Source: Neisseria subflava
GTDB lineage: Bacteria > Pseudomonadota > Gammaproteobacteria > Burkholderiales > Neisseriaceae
Reading direction: 5' to 3'
Assembly (NCBI RefSeq): GCF_003044935.1
Contig: NZ_POXP01000003.1
Coordinates: 186,001 to 250,000, forward strand
Length of the DNA: 64,000 bases
Each line of letters starts with the position of its first letter. The first letter of the stretch is position 1. A program made the translations under genes and the position numbers. The notes under the pieces are model-generated. The model did no database searches. It had not been told where the DNA came from and was given only the letters and a program-made list of their open reading frames with translations. Positions 56,817 to 64,000 of this stretch are shown here, one piece after another.

Positions 56817-58679
56817 ATGAGTTTGAATGATTGGAAGGAAGATGGTCAGCCGAAACAGATGGGCGACCAAGAAAAACCTTTAAACGACGGCACATCTGCA
56901 GAATCCCAACAGGATGTTGATTTGTGGGATCACAAGCAAAACGGCGTTGTTGAAAACGAAGTTGAGGTTGTGGCTGAAGCGGTAGAAATTCAGGAAACGG
57001 TAGAAGGTCAGGAAGTGGTTGAACATCCTGAGATGCCGTCTGAAAAAAACGAGAAGAAAGCCAAACGTAAAAAAGACAAGGCGAAAAAGAAAAAAAATAA
57101 AGCCGAGGATTTGAGTACGCCTGATTTGTTGGGTACGAATAAGGGCGTGGAAACCATGTTCCGCAACGCCGTACGCTCGGAGATGGAATTGTTGGCGTTG
57201 GCGGCGACCAAAGCGAACATTATGATTTCGCTGAATGGTTTTATTGTTTCTGCTCTGATGATCTCAGGCGCGTTTATTTTTTCATCGTCGCCCGAATTTT
57301 TGATTCCGGCCAGTACGTTTATGATTACTGCCGCCGCGTCTATCGTGTTTGCATTGCTTTCTGCTTCGCCGGAACGTATCGGCAAAATGCAGGCGGCGCG
57401 TACATGGTTGAAGGATTTTGTTCGTGGCCGTTCGAAACTGCGGGATTTGAAAACCCGCCTCAGCAGTACCGAAACGCGCTTTTTTGGCGGCAGCCAACCC
57501 AATATTTTGATTTATGAAGACCGTGTGAAACTGCAAAAAGATCAATATTGGGAAATGATGCAGGAGATTATGGGCGACCGTAAACAAATCTATGAAAAGA
57601 TGAGCGACCATCTTTACTGGCTTGGTTTGTTGGCGGATAAACAGTTTAAATACATTAACTTATCTTATGCAGTATTCCGCTGGGGTTTGCTGGCTTCGTT
57701 GGCGGCATTTATCGGTGTGAAAACACTGCCGTCATTGCTGATGCCTCCGGCTAACAATGCGGCAGAGCTGCGTTCGCTGGGTATCAATATGTTTAACGGC
57801 GTATTTGAGCCTTCTGCTGTACAACAGCTTCCGGATGGTAAGTTGCTGATCGCGGAAGACGAACCCAACCATGCGTTCAGTATCATCAGCATTGATAAAA
57901 CCGGCAGGTTTGTGGAAGACGAGGCATTGGATACGCGCGTGATTACCGGTTTCAAACGCCGTCTCAGCGACTTGGAGGCTTTGGCACGCGACGATGAAGG
58001 CTTTATCTACGCGATGACTTCACACTCGCGTACCCGTAAAGGCAACCGTTCACCTGACCGCGAACACCTGATGCGCTTTAAAATACAAGACGGCAACGTA
58101 TTGGGACTGACTAGCTACGACAATCTGACGCAGGTTTTGGAAACCGATCATAAGCTGCATGATTTGATTCGTGAGCGAACTAAGGCAGAAGTTTCTTTTG
58201 AAGAAATCAATATTGAGGGCATGGCGTTTGATCCAGTGAAAAAACGTCTCGTTTTGGGCTTCCGTGATCCTGAGTTCAATAACATGGCTTTGGTCGCGTT
58301 TATCAGCAATCCGAAAGATGTGTTCGAGCGCAATGCCAAGCCTGAGTTTGATGAAGTAGCGGTGATTGATATTGATGGCGGCGGTATCCGTTCCCTCAAC
58401 TATGATCCTGTGTTGAAAACTTACGTGATTGCCAATGAAGTGAAGGATGAGAATGGACAAAAATTCTCGCAACTGTGGACTTGGAGCGGCAACCCGACCG
58501 ACGAACCGCAAAAAATCTCTCTGCCTAATCTGCAACACATCACCAACGTTGAAGCTGTTGATTCGATTACTATTAACGGCAAGCCACAGATGATTTTGAT
58601 GGGCGACGAAGGCAATGCTTCACAGAAAATTACTGCCAAGTATATGTTGGTAGATTACAGTCAACTGGGTAAACAGTAA
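56817..58679 (+). CDS. Pycsar-effector-like membrane protein fused to a beta-propeller-like domain
   Basis: 620 residues from ATG 56817 (GGGAG at 56805-56809; an upstream GTG frame start is less likely). Order: acidic N-terminus (1-75), a very basic Lys-rich stretch (about 78-98), a DUF5706/Pycsar-effector-like domain (about 108-300) with GVETMFRNAVRSEMELLALAATKANIMISLNGF and two membrane helices (about 134-157 and 160-183), a third helix (about 283-309), then about 310 residues of beta-propeller-like repeats (PDGKLLIAEDEPNHAFSIISI; DLEALARDDEGFIYAMTSH; INIEGMAFDPVKKRLVLGF) resembling SdiA-regulated/DUF3616 proteins and probably on the periplasmic side. No nucleotide cyclase is adjacent. An AT-DUS lies near 57032. 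Confidence 0.65.
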   Translation: MSLNDWKEDGQPKQMGDQEKPLNDGTSAESQQDVDLWDHKQNGVVENEVEVVAEAVEIQETVEGQEVVEHPEMPSEKNEKKAKRKKDKAKKKKNKAEDLSTPDLLGTNKGVETMFRNAVRSEMELLALAATKANIMISLNGFIVSALMISGAFIFSSSPEFLIPASTFMITAAASIVFALLSASPERIGKMQAARTWLKDFVRGRSKLRDLKTRLSSTETRFFGGSQPNILIYEDRVKLQKDQYWEMMQEIMGDRKQIYEKMSDHLYWLGLLADKQFKYINLSYAVFRWGLLASLAAFIGVKTLPSLLMPPANNAAELRSLGINMFNGVFEPSAVQQLPDGKLLIAEDEPNHAFSIISIDKTGRFVEDEALDTRVITGFKRRLSDLEALARDDEGFIYAMTSHSRTRKGNRSPDREHLMRFKIQDGNVLGLTSYDNLTQVLETDHKLHDLIRERTKAEVSFEEINIEGMAFDPVKKRLVLGFRDPEFNNMALVAFISNPKDVFERNAKPEFDEVAVIDIDGGGIRSLNYDPVLKTYVIANEVKDENGQKFSQLWTWSGNPTDEPQKISLPNLQHITNVEAVDSITINGKPQMILMGDEGNASQKITAKYMLVDYSQLGKQ

Positions 58680-58698
58680 GTTATCTTGGCGTATAGAT

Positions 58699-58745
58699 AA
58701 AAGGCCGTCTGAAACCGATAGTTTATGGTTTCAGACAGCCTTCTT
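58699..58745. terminator. DUS pair between convergent genes
   Basis: AAGGCCGTCTGAAACC (58701-58716) and GGTTTCAGACAGCCTT (one mismatch, 58727-58742), 10-base loop. Confidence 0.7.
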
Positions 58746-58817
58746 GTTTTCAGTAAAACAGGTTGATGGGTTTAATAATCTAATCAATGATGATTAACCC
58801 AAGAACGTGGACAAGTT

Positions 58818-59417
58818 TCAGACGGCCTTCAAGCCATTGATGACACGTTTGTAGCAGGTATAAACCAATGCCGCGCAGGCCAGCCACATAAGGATATAGA
58901 AAGTCGAATGGAAGCTTCCGGCAATTGCATACCATACTGCCAATGCGCCGATAAAGAATGCGCGGTCGCTTTTGCCGAATGGCCCGTCATAACGACGGCC
59001 GTTGCCATGGACTTGTCCCAAAACGCCGCAAAACTCAGTCATTGCCGCCAGCCAAATAAACAGGGCAATTTGCACGCCGCCGAAGGGTGCGATAAAGGCA
59101 AAAGGCAGATACAAAGCAGCATCGGCGACAATATCGGTGATTTCATTCAAATAACCGCCCAATGCTGATTGTTGGCCGAACTCCCGTGCCAACATACCGT
59201 CCATTGCATTCAGTGCCATACGGACAAACAACCAGATTGGCAAAAGCCAGAATAATGTGGATACACCTGCAAACAATGCTAAAAGCAAACCGATCAAAAT
59301 AGAAACGGCGCAGGCAAACAGGGTAACCTGATTGGCAGTAATGCCTTTTTGATACAGTCGCTTAACAATGGGGCGCAACAGGTTTTGGAATTTTGGTTTC
59401 AGGGCGTAGATGCTCAT
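58818..59417 (-). CDS. CDP-alcohol phosphatidyltransferase family protein (YnbA-like)
   Basis: 199 residues, about five membrane helices. The CDP-AP signature D1xxD2GxxAR-x8-GxxxD3xxxD4 is read as N70-AM-D73-G-ML-AR-EFGQQSAL-G-GYL-N91-EIT-D95: two of the four metal-binding or catalytic aspartates are asparagine. Length and context (a CdsA-like gene, hydrolase-methyltransferase and PAP2-phosphatase in the window) match YnbA. It would transfer a phosphatidyl group from CDP-diacylglycerol to an unknown alcohol, if active with the altered site. A DUS overlaps its 3' end. It is 3.6 kb upstream of the other ynb-like genes. Confidence 0.85.
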   Translation of the reverse strand: MSIYALKPKFQNLLRPIVKRLYQKGITANQVTLFACAVSILIGLLLALFAGVSTLFWLLPIWLFVRMALNAMDGMLAREFGQQSALGGYLNEITDIVADAALYLPFAFIAPFGGVQIALFIWLAAMTEFCGVLGQVHGNGRRYDGPFGKSDRAFFIGALAVWYAIAGSFHSTFYILMWLACAALVYTCYKRVINGLKAV

Positions 59418-59460
59418 GATTATGCTATATAAAAGAAAATGAAGTGCCGTGATTATAGAC

Positions 59461-59475
59461 GAAATCCGTTATAAT
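59461..59475 (+). promoter_or_regulatory. queC promoter -10 region
   Basis: GAAATCCGTTATAAT, identical to the rpmB promoter region at 21581-21595. TATAAT at 59470-59475 predicts a start near 59482, just upstream of the riboswitch. No clear -35. Confidence 0.55.
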
Positions 59476-59491
59476 CCGTCAATCTTCGAAT

Positions 59492-59531
59492 TACGCGGTT
59501 CGCAAACCTCCCGCGTTAACAAAACTAGGAA
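59492..59531 (+). promoter_or_regulatory. preQ1-I riboswitch
   Basis: Stem CGCGG (59494-59498) with CCGCG (59511-59515), loop TTCGCAAACCTC, then the tail TTAACAAAACTAGG. The tail is nearly the same as in the preQ1-I riboswitch of Thermoanaerobacter tengcongensis. Loop CCT can pair with AGG of the tail, which is also the ribosome site (AGGA at 59527-59530) of queC, so preQ1 binding should block translation. Confidence 0.93.
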
Positions 59532-59537
59532 TTTACT

Positions 59538-60197
59538 ATGGAAAAACAGCAGGCCCTCGTTATTTTTTCGGGCGGGCAGGATTCAACAACCTGCCTGATT
59601 CAGGCAATTCAAACATATGGCCGTGAAAATGTGCAGGCCATCACTTTTCAATATGGGCAACGCCACGCCATCGAATTGGAGCGCGCGCGTTGGATTGCCC
59701 AAGATTTAGGCGTGAAGCAGACAGTACTCGATTTGAGCCTGATGCAACAGATTACACACAATGCCTTGATGGATGATACGGCACCCATTGAAACAGCTTC
59801 AGACGGCCTGCCCAATACATTTGTAGATGGGCGCAATGCTTTGTTTTTGCTTTATGCCGCCATTTACGCTAAAGGGCAGGGGATACGCCATATCATTGCC
59901 GGCGTGTGCGAAACCGACTTTTCCGGTTATCCCGACTGCCGCGATGTGTTCGTCAAGTCGATGAATGTTACGCTGAATCTGGCCATGGATTACGCTTTTC
60001 AAATCCACACGCCCTTGATGTATTTAACCAAAGCGCAAACTTGGGCATTGGCGGATGAAATGGGTGTGTTGGATTATATTCGCGAGCACACGCATACCTG
60101 TTATAACGGCGTGGTCGGTGGTTGTCATGAATGCCCAAGCTGTATTTTGCGCGAGCGAGGTTTGTCAGAATATTTGGAAAGTAAAAAGGCCGTCTGA
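59538..60197 (+). CDS. queC: 7-cyano-7-deazaguanine synthase
   Basis: 219 residues. ATP-pyrophosphatase P-loop [11 protein letters not shown] (11-16 for SGGQDS) and four zinc cysteines Cys188, Cys196, Cys199, Cys202 in [15 protein letters not shown]. QueC makes preQ0 from carboxy-deazaguanine, for queuosine in tRNA. The riboswitch immediately upstream senses the later product preQ1. A DUS near 59799 is in frame and the stop lies in another DUS (60187-60198). queD, queE and queF are not adjacent. Confidence 0.96.
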   Translation: MEKQQALVIFSGGQDSTTCLIQAIQTYGRENVQAITFQYGQRHAIELERARWIAQDLGVKQTVLDLSLMQQITHNALMDDTAPIETASDGLPNTFVDGRNALFLLYAAIYAKGQGIRHIIAGVCETDFSGYPDCRDVFVKSMNVTLNLAMDYAFQIHTPLMYLTKAQTWALADEMGVLDYIREHTHTCYNGVVGGCHECPSCILRERGLSEYLESKKAV

Positions 60198-60234
60198 ATT
60201 AAGAGGGGCATATATTTCTAATATCCAGTTGTAC

Positions 60235-60275
60235 GAAAAGGCCGTCTGAAAACTTTATTTCAGACGGCCTTTGGT
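60235..60275. terminator. Inverted DUS pair after queC
   Basis: AAAGGCCGTCTGAAAA and TTTCAGACGGCCTTT with an 8-base loop, between the queC and L,D-transpeptidase convergent genes. Confidence 0.8.
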
Positions 60276-60292
60276 TATGTATTTTGTTCTGC

Positions 60293-61354
60293 TTAGAACA
60301 GCAAATCTGCCGGTTCGCTGCTTGTCGGAGCATCTTTCACAGGAGCAGAGGCAGGGGCAGTAGCCGGTTCGGAAGCGGCTTTAGGTGCAGAAGCAGGAGC
60401 ATCGGCCGGAGTGGTTGCCTGTTTAGCAGCAGGTTTTGCCGGTTTCACCGGAGTCGGACGAACGCTTTGTTTCGGTTCGGATGCTGCCTTGTTTGTATCG
60501 TCGGTAGCATCGACTTCGATTTCAGTGCCTTGAGGCAATACCACATCTTTAGCTGGAGCTGGTTTCGGCATGACTTTTGGTTTGCTGTAAGCATCCGTGC
60601 CGCTGGTCCATGCCAAAGATTTCAAAGGCGATTTGAGTTTCACGCCTTTGGCGCAGGTCAGACAGTTTGCCGCGCCGGTGCGACCTTTCAGGATCGCATC
60701 TACACGCGCGGCAGGAATGGTTTTACCGTGCGCTTTTGCCCAGGCGGCAATGCTTTTTTTCAGTGCAGCCGTATCAAGGTTTTTCTTGTCGTATGGGTCA
60801 CGATAGGCAGCCAGCCATAAGTTTTGGTTGGCATCTTCGTTCAGACTTGCCATTTGGTAGATAACGGAGGCAGGGGAACCTGTTGCGATGGTTTTGGCAA
60901 ATTCCAATGCATCAGGCGATTTCATGCGCACGCAACCATGGCTGCGGACGCCAGGTACGCTGGCAGGGGCATTGGTGCCGTGAATGCCAAGGCTCAATTT
61001 AGGGTCGCCAAGACGGACAAATACCGGGCCCAGCGGATTGTTTGGGCCGGCCGGTACGCTTTTTACGCCGTCATTGCGTTCTTTTTGAATAGATTTAGGG
61101 ATGTGCCAAACCGGGTTGTAGGCTTTTGCGCCGATTTTATGTTCGCCCAGGTTGGTTTGGGTCATGGCTTTACCGACAGCAACAGGATAAATTTTGCTCA
61201 GTTTGCCATTGTCGTAGAGGAACAAACGCTGTTGCGTAATATTGATAACGACGTGTTGTCCGGAAGAGGCGGGGGAGACGTCTGGAATAAGTGTGTTTGC
61301 AGCAGCGGCTGAAGTTAAAAGGGCGGCTGTCAGGCCGAACAGTATTTTTTTCAT
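60293..61354 (-). CDS. L,D-transpeptidase (YkuD domain)
   Basis: 353 residues: signal peptide (1-19), YkuD domain (about 33-160) with the active-site pattern HGTNAPASVPGVRSHGCVRM (His125, His139, Cys141), a segment with a Cys pair (CLTC, about 245), and a Pro/Ala/Lys-rich tail (about 290-353). Such enzymes link peptidoglycan peptides 3-3 or attach proteins; the long tail is unusual. Outer start of a gene convergent with queC. Confidence 0.92.
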   Translation of the reverse strand: MKKILFGLTAALLTSAAAANTLIPDVSPASSGQHVVINITQQRLFLYDNGKLSKIYPVAVGKAMTQTNLGEHKIGAKAYNPVWHIPKSIQKERNDGVKSVPAGPNNPLGPVFVRLGDPKLSLGIHGTNAPASVPGVRSHGCVRMKSPDALEFAKTIATGSPASVIYQMASLNEDANQNLWLAAYRDPYDKKNLDTAALKKSIAAWAKAHGKTIPAARVDAILKGRTGAANCLTCAKGVKLKSPLKSLAWTSGTDAYSKPKVMPKPAPAKDVVLPQGTEIEVDATDDTNKAASEPKQSVRPTPVKPAKPAAKQATTPADAPASAPKAASEPATAPASAPVKDAPTSSEPADLLF

Positions 61355-61493
61355 GTCGTCTTTTTTTGTAGGGTTTGAAATGAAAGTTTTTGGCGCATGA
61401 TACCTGAAACTCTGTGTTTTTGTGAGAAAATATGCGCTTTCGGTATTGGAAGACAGTCAGACGGCCGGTAAGCGGCTGTCTGATGGAAACGGT

Positions 61494-62819
61494 ATGAGTG
61501 TGAAAGAACGGTATCAAAAGGCGGAAATTTTTTCTTTGGATTATGAGGGCAGGGGTGTTGCCAGAGTTGATGGGAAGACCGTATTTATCGGCGGTGCGCT
61601 GCCTGGAGAGCGTGTAACGTTTACCATACATAAAGAGAAAAAGCAGTTTGCCGAGGCTCAAGTTGAAAAGGTTTTGAAGGCTTCTTCCGAACGTGTCGAA
61701 CCAGCCTGTTGCTATTTTGATACATGTGGCGGCTGTTCGCTTCAACATGTTTCTTTCGGAGCGCAAGTTGCGTTAAAGCAACGGATTTTGGAAGAGCAGT
61801 TGGAACGGATAGGTAAGGTTAAGCCGGAAATAATTTTACCTCCTTTATATGGTTACTCCTGGTATTATCGCGATAGAGCGCGTTTAAGTGTTTCGGTGGA
61901 TAAACAAGGCCGTCTGAAACTCGGTTTTCAGGCCAAAAAAAGCCATGATGTTGTCAATATCCACCATTGCCATATTTTGCCTAAGCATGTGTCCGATAGA
62001 TTGTCTGATGTTCGAAATTTGCTGCAAAAGCTGCATGATGATGGTGTGAAAGTGAAATTTGTTGAGTTTTATTGCGGAAAAAATTTGACGGTGCTCAACA
62101 TTCGTTTCGTAAATCAACCGTTTGGACAAATATTAAGCGAATTGCGTAATTGGTTTGATAAGATATTGTCGGGTGCTGAAAAGGCATGGCAAATATGGTT
62201 GCAGGATCATGCCGAGTCCTTGCCGTTTTACCCTGAGAACGCGCCTGACCTGAACTATACTTTTACTCAGTTTGATGTGGAAATGCCTTACAAACCCGGT
62301 GATTTTACGCAGATTAATGCGCAGCTGAACGAAGTGATGGTGGCAAGGGCGGTCAGACTTTTAAACCCTCAAAAAGGGGAGCGGATTGCCGATCTGTTTT
62401 GCGGTTTGGGCAATTTTAGTTTGCCGCTGGCGAAAAGTGGCGCATCGGTTGTCGGTATTGAAGGCGCTGATTATTTGGTAGATAGGGCAGGGGAAAATGC
62501 CCGCCTGAATCGTTGTGCTGAGAATATGACGTTTTCTGTTGCCGACTTGTTCGATACCGATGAAAAGACTGTTGAGTCATGGGGGCAATTTGACAAGATG
62601 CTACTGGATCCGCCGAGAAGTGGGGCTTATGCTGTTGTCAAATCGCTACATAAGCCGTTTTTTCCCAAAAAGATAGTATATGTTTCATGCAATCCATCAA
62701 CATTTGCACGAGATGCCGGTGTCTTGGTTGATAAGGGCTATAAGTTTAAGGCGGCGGGAATCATGAATATGTTTGCACAAACCTCGCATGTTGAATCCAT
62801 CGGTGTGTTCGAGTTGTAA
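61494..62819 (+). CDS. rlmD: 23S rRNA (uracil-1939-C5)-methyltransferase
   Basis: 441 residues from ATG 61494; the frame is open to 61422 but that stretch is not family-like. TRAM domain at the N-terminus, Fe-S cluster cysteines in CCYFDTCGGCSLQH plus HHCHIL, and the methyltransferase core with DLFCGLGNFSLPLA (SAM), LLDPPRSGA and YVSCNPSTFARD (catalytic Cys). Matches RlmD (RumA). A DUS near 61906 is read in frame. Confidence 0.95.
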   Translation: MSVKERYQKAEIFSLDYEGRGVARVDGKTVFIGGALPGERVTFTIHKEKKQFAEAQVEKVLKASSERVEPACCYFDTCGGCSLQHVSFGAQVALKQRILEEQLERIGKVKPEIILPPLYGYSWYYRDRARLSVSVDKQGRLKLGFQAKKSHDVVNIHHCHILPKHVSDRLSDVRNLLQKLHDDGVKVKFVEFYCGKNLTVLNIRFVNQPFGQILSELRNWFDKILSGAEKAWQIWLQDHAESLPFYPENAPDLNYTFTQFDVEMPYKPGDFTQINAQLNEVMVARAVRLLNPQKGERIADLFCGLGNFSLPLAKSGASVVGIEGADYLVDRAGENARLNRCAENMTFSVADLFDTDEKTVESWGQFDKMLLDPPRSGAYAVVKSLHKPFFPKKIVYVSCNPSTFARDAGVLVDKGYKFKAAGIMNMFAQTSHVESIGVFEL

Positions 62820-62976
62820 ATTGGTATCAAGTCCTTTATGTGAGTAGGGTTTTTAATGTAAAAATGAGTGCATTCATGTTATCATCATTCGTTTGGGGAA
62901 TGAATAACGTTGAAGTTGCGTGTAAAGCAACAGATGTTAATAAATGCAGTTTGCAGCACAAGACCGGGAGGTGTTC

Positions 62977-64000
62977 TTGAACTATCAACTTTTAACTATT
63001 TTTTTGCTGGTGCTTTTTTTGCTGGTGTTGTTTTTTGTTCGTCATAAACAAAGTAACAATTCAGACAAACAAAGCGCACATGCATCAAAAAGCGGCCGTA
63101 CATCTGCTGCTCATACAGCCTCCTCTGAGGATGGAAACGACTGGATTGAGAAGGTCAACCAGACAGTTTCCAATGCGGATAATCAAGACTGGGAATGGGG
63201 TGGAAGTGGCTCAAACGATGCAACAGCTTCTATCTCCGCACAAGAAGTCGATCCGTTGACCGAATATCAGGTTTATAAACAGTTCGGCTATGAGAGTAAG
63301 GCTGCAGAGTCTTTGGCCGGTTATCTCAATACTTTGGAAGACGGTGCTCCGGAAAAGCTGGTTCATGAATTAATTGGTTTGAATCTGCGAGTTGGCAATA
63401 TCGATATGCTGGCGGATACGCTTGAGCGCCATAGTGCTTCCCTTTCTGAAGACAGCGTAGCCGAATACCTGAAAGCCGGTCTGGCTTTGGATTCTACCAA
63501 CCTACGCCTGCGTGTTTTCGCCGAGCATCATCTCGGTTGGAATATGCAGGAAGTGGACCGTCAAATTGGCGAGCAAAGCGGTTTGGAAGTTTCTTCCGAC
63601 GAGCATATTGCCTTTGAGAACGATTCGGCTGAACGCATTGTCGTGCCAGGTATGGGCAAACGTGCGCCTATCGTATTAGGCAAGAAAGACTTTGGCGAAA
63701 TCAGCCCTGAAGAGATGGGCGCGGTTATTGGTTTTGCCAAACCGGAACGTAGTGCAAAAATCCTGAAAGACAAGATCAGCTACGAGACTGCTTTGCATCA
63801 ATACAACAAAGCAATCCAAACTTCTGCGAAGCCTGCTGGTCTCATTATCGATGCCTTGCGTCTGGATTATCAGAATGAAGAAGTAGGGCAGTTTGCCAAG
63901 CATCTGTGGAAGCTTTACCACTCTTTGGGTCAATATGGCCGTCAAGTAAAAGAACGTATGCTTGGCTGGGGTTATAGCCTTGGTTATCACGAAATTTTTG
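62977..64000 (+). CDS. Membrane-anchored protein, 5' part, unknown (FimV-like region)
   Basis: Open to the window end (341 codons). Start taken as TTG 62977 because GGGAGG ends five bases before it; an in-frame ATG at 62944 has no ribosome site and GTG 62971 overlaps the SD. N-terminal membrane helix (QLLTIFLLVLFLLVLFFVRH), a polar linker (25-85), then helices beginning DPLTEYQVYKQFGYESKAAESLAGYL, like the C-terminal tetratricopeptide-like part of FimV-type proteins, and further helical segments. Acts at the inner membrane. Function not assigned. Confidence 0.7.
   Translation, partial: MNYQLLTIFLLVLFLLVLFFVRHKQSNNSDKQSAHASKSGRTSAAHTASSEDGNDWIEKVNQTVSNADNQDWEWGGSGSNDATASISAQEVDPLTEYQVYKQFGYESKAAESLAGYLNTLEDGAPEKLVHELIGLNLRVGNIDMLADTLERHSASLSEDSVAEYLKAGLALDSTNLRLRVFAEHHLGWNMQEVDRQIGEQSGLEVSSDEHIAFENDSAERIVVPGMGKRAPIVLGKKDFGEISPEEMGAVIGFAKPERSAKILKDKISYETALHQYNKAIQTSAKPAGLIIDALRLDYQNEEVGQFAKHLWKLYHSLGQYGRQVKERMLGWGYSLGYHEIF

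Overview
The window reads as chromosome of a commensal Neisseria, most likely of the subflava/flavescens type. The main reason is the very dense 12-base DNA uptake sequence AGGCCGTCTGAA (AG-DUS). It occurs singly inside many genes and as inverted pairs that form the stem of most terminators. Gene content and order (glnS with a DeoR regulator, nqrABCDEF with apbE and nqrM, glnD with a small HTH gene, ccoNOQP, pilE) also fit Neisseria. Species assignment from sequence alone is inference. I see no insertion sequence, prophage or CRISPR array.

Layout. 1-9 kb: end of gcvP, thiD, an OsmC protein, GntR and DeoR regulators, glnS, two membrane proteins and rho with a near-consensus promoter. 9-22 kb: a dNTPase, a tRNA-Arg/tRNA-Glu operon, a lipoprotein preceded by a structured leader, a purine permease, miaB, hemL, uspA, tcdA, a tandem pair of small membrane paralogues (the first carrying a T8 tract that appears to shift its frame), scpA-brnQ and rpmB-rpmG. 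22-31.4 kb, minus strand: a sodium module made of a Na+/H+ antiporter gene, nqrABCDEF, apbE and nqrM. 31.8-39.4 kb: DUF454, DUF1415, an AsnC/Lrp regulator, two tandem type IV pilins with an apparent sigma-54 promoter and upstream activator-like repeats, glnD, an HTH gene, and a probable FNR-activated small RNA (AniS/FnrS-like). 39.5-48 kb: an M61 peptidase, ccoNOQP (cbb3 oxidase with a three-haem CcoP) and convergent ubiUVT behind an apparent FNR promoter.

48-59.4 kb holds a scattered lipid gene set resembling E. coli ynbABCD: a CdsA-like cytidylyltransferase, a PlsC-like acyltransferase, a PAP2-phosphatase fusion, a hydrolase-methyltransferase fusion and a CDP-alcohol phosphatidyltransferase. 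Interspersed are an AT-rich NYN/PIN-like nuclease gene, a PP2C phosphatase, a PepSY protein and a large membrane protein joining a Pycsar-effector-like domain to a beta-propeller-like domain. 59.4-64 kb: queC under a preQ1-I riboswitch, an L,D-transpeptidase, rlmD, and the start of a membrane-anchored protein that runs off the window.

Common themes are low-oxygen respiration (cbb3 oxidase, O2-independent ubiquinone synthesis, FNR sites, AniS-like RNA), sodium energetics (NQR and antiporter), type IV pili, and a poorly understood phospholipid pathway. The best candidates for undescribed biology are the Pycsar-like fusion, the ynb-like set with Asn substitutions in its CDP-alcohol motif, and the pseudoknot-plus-terminator leader near 11.15 kb.
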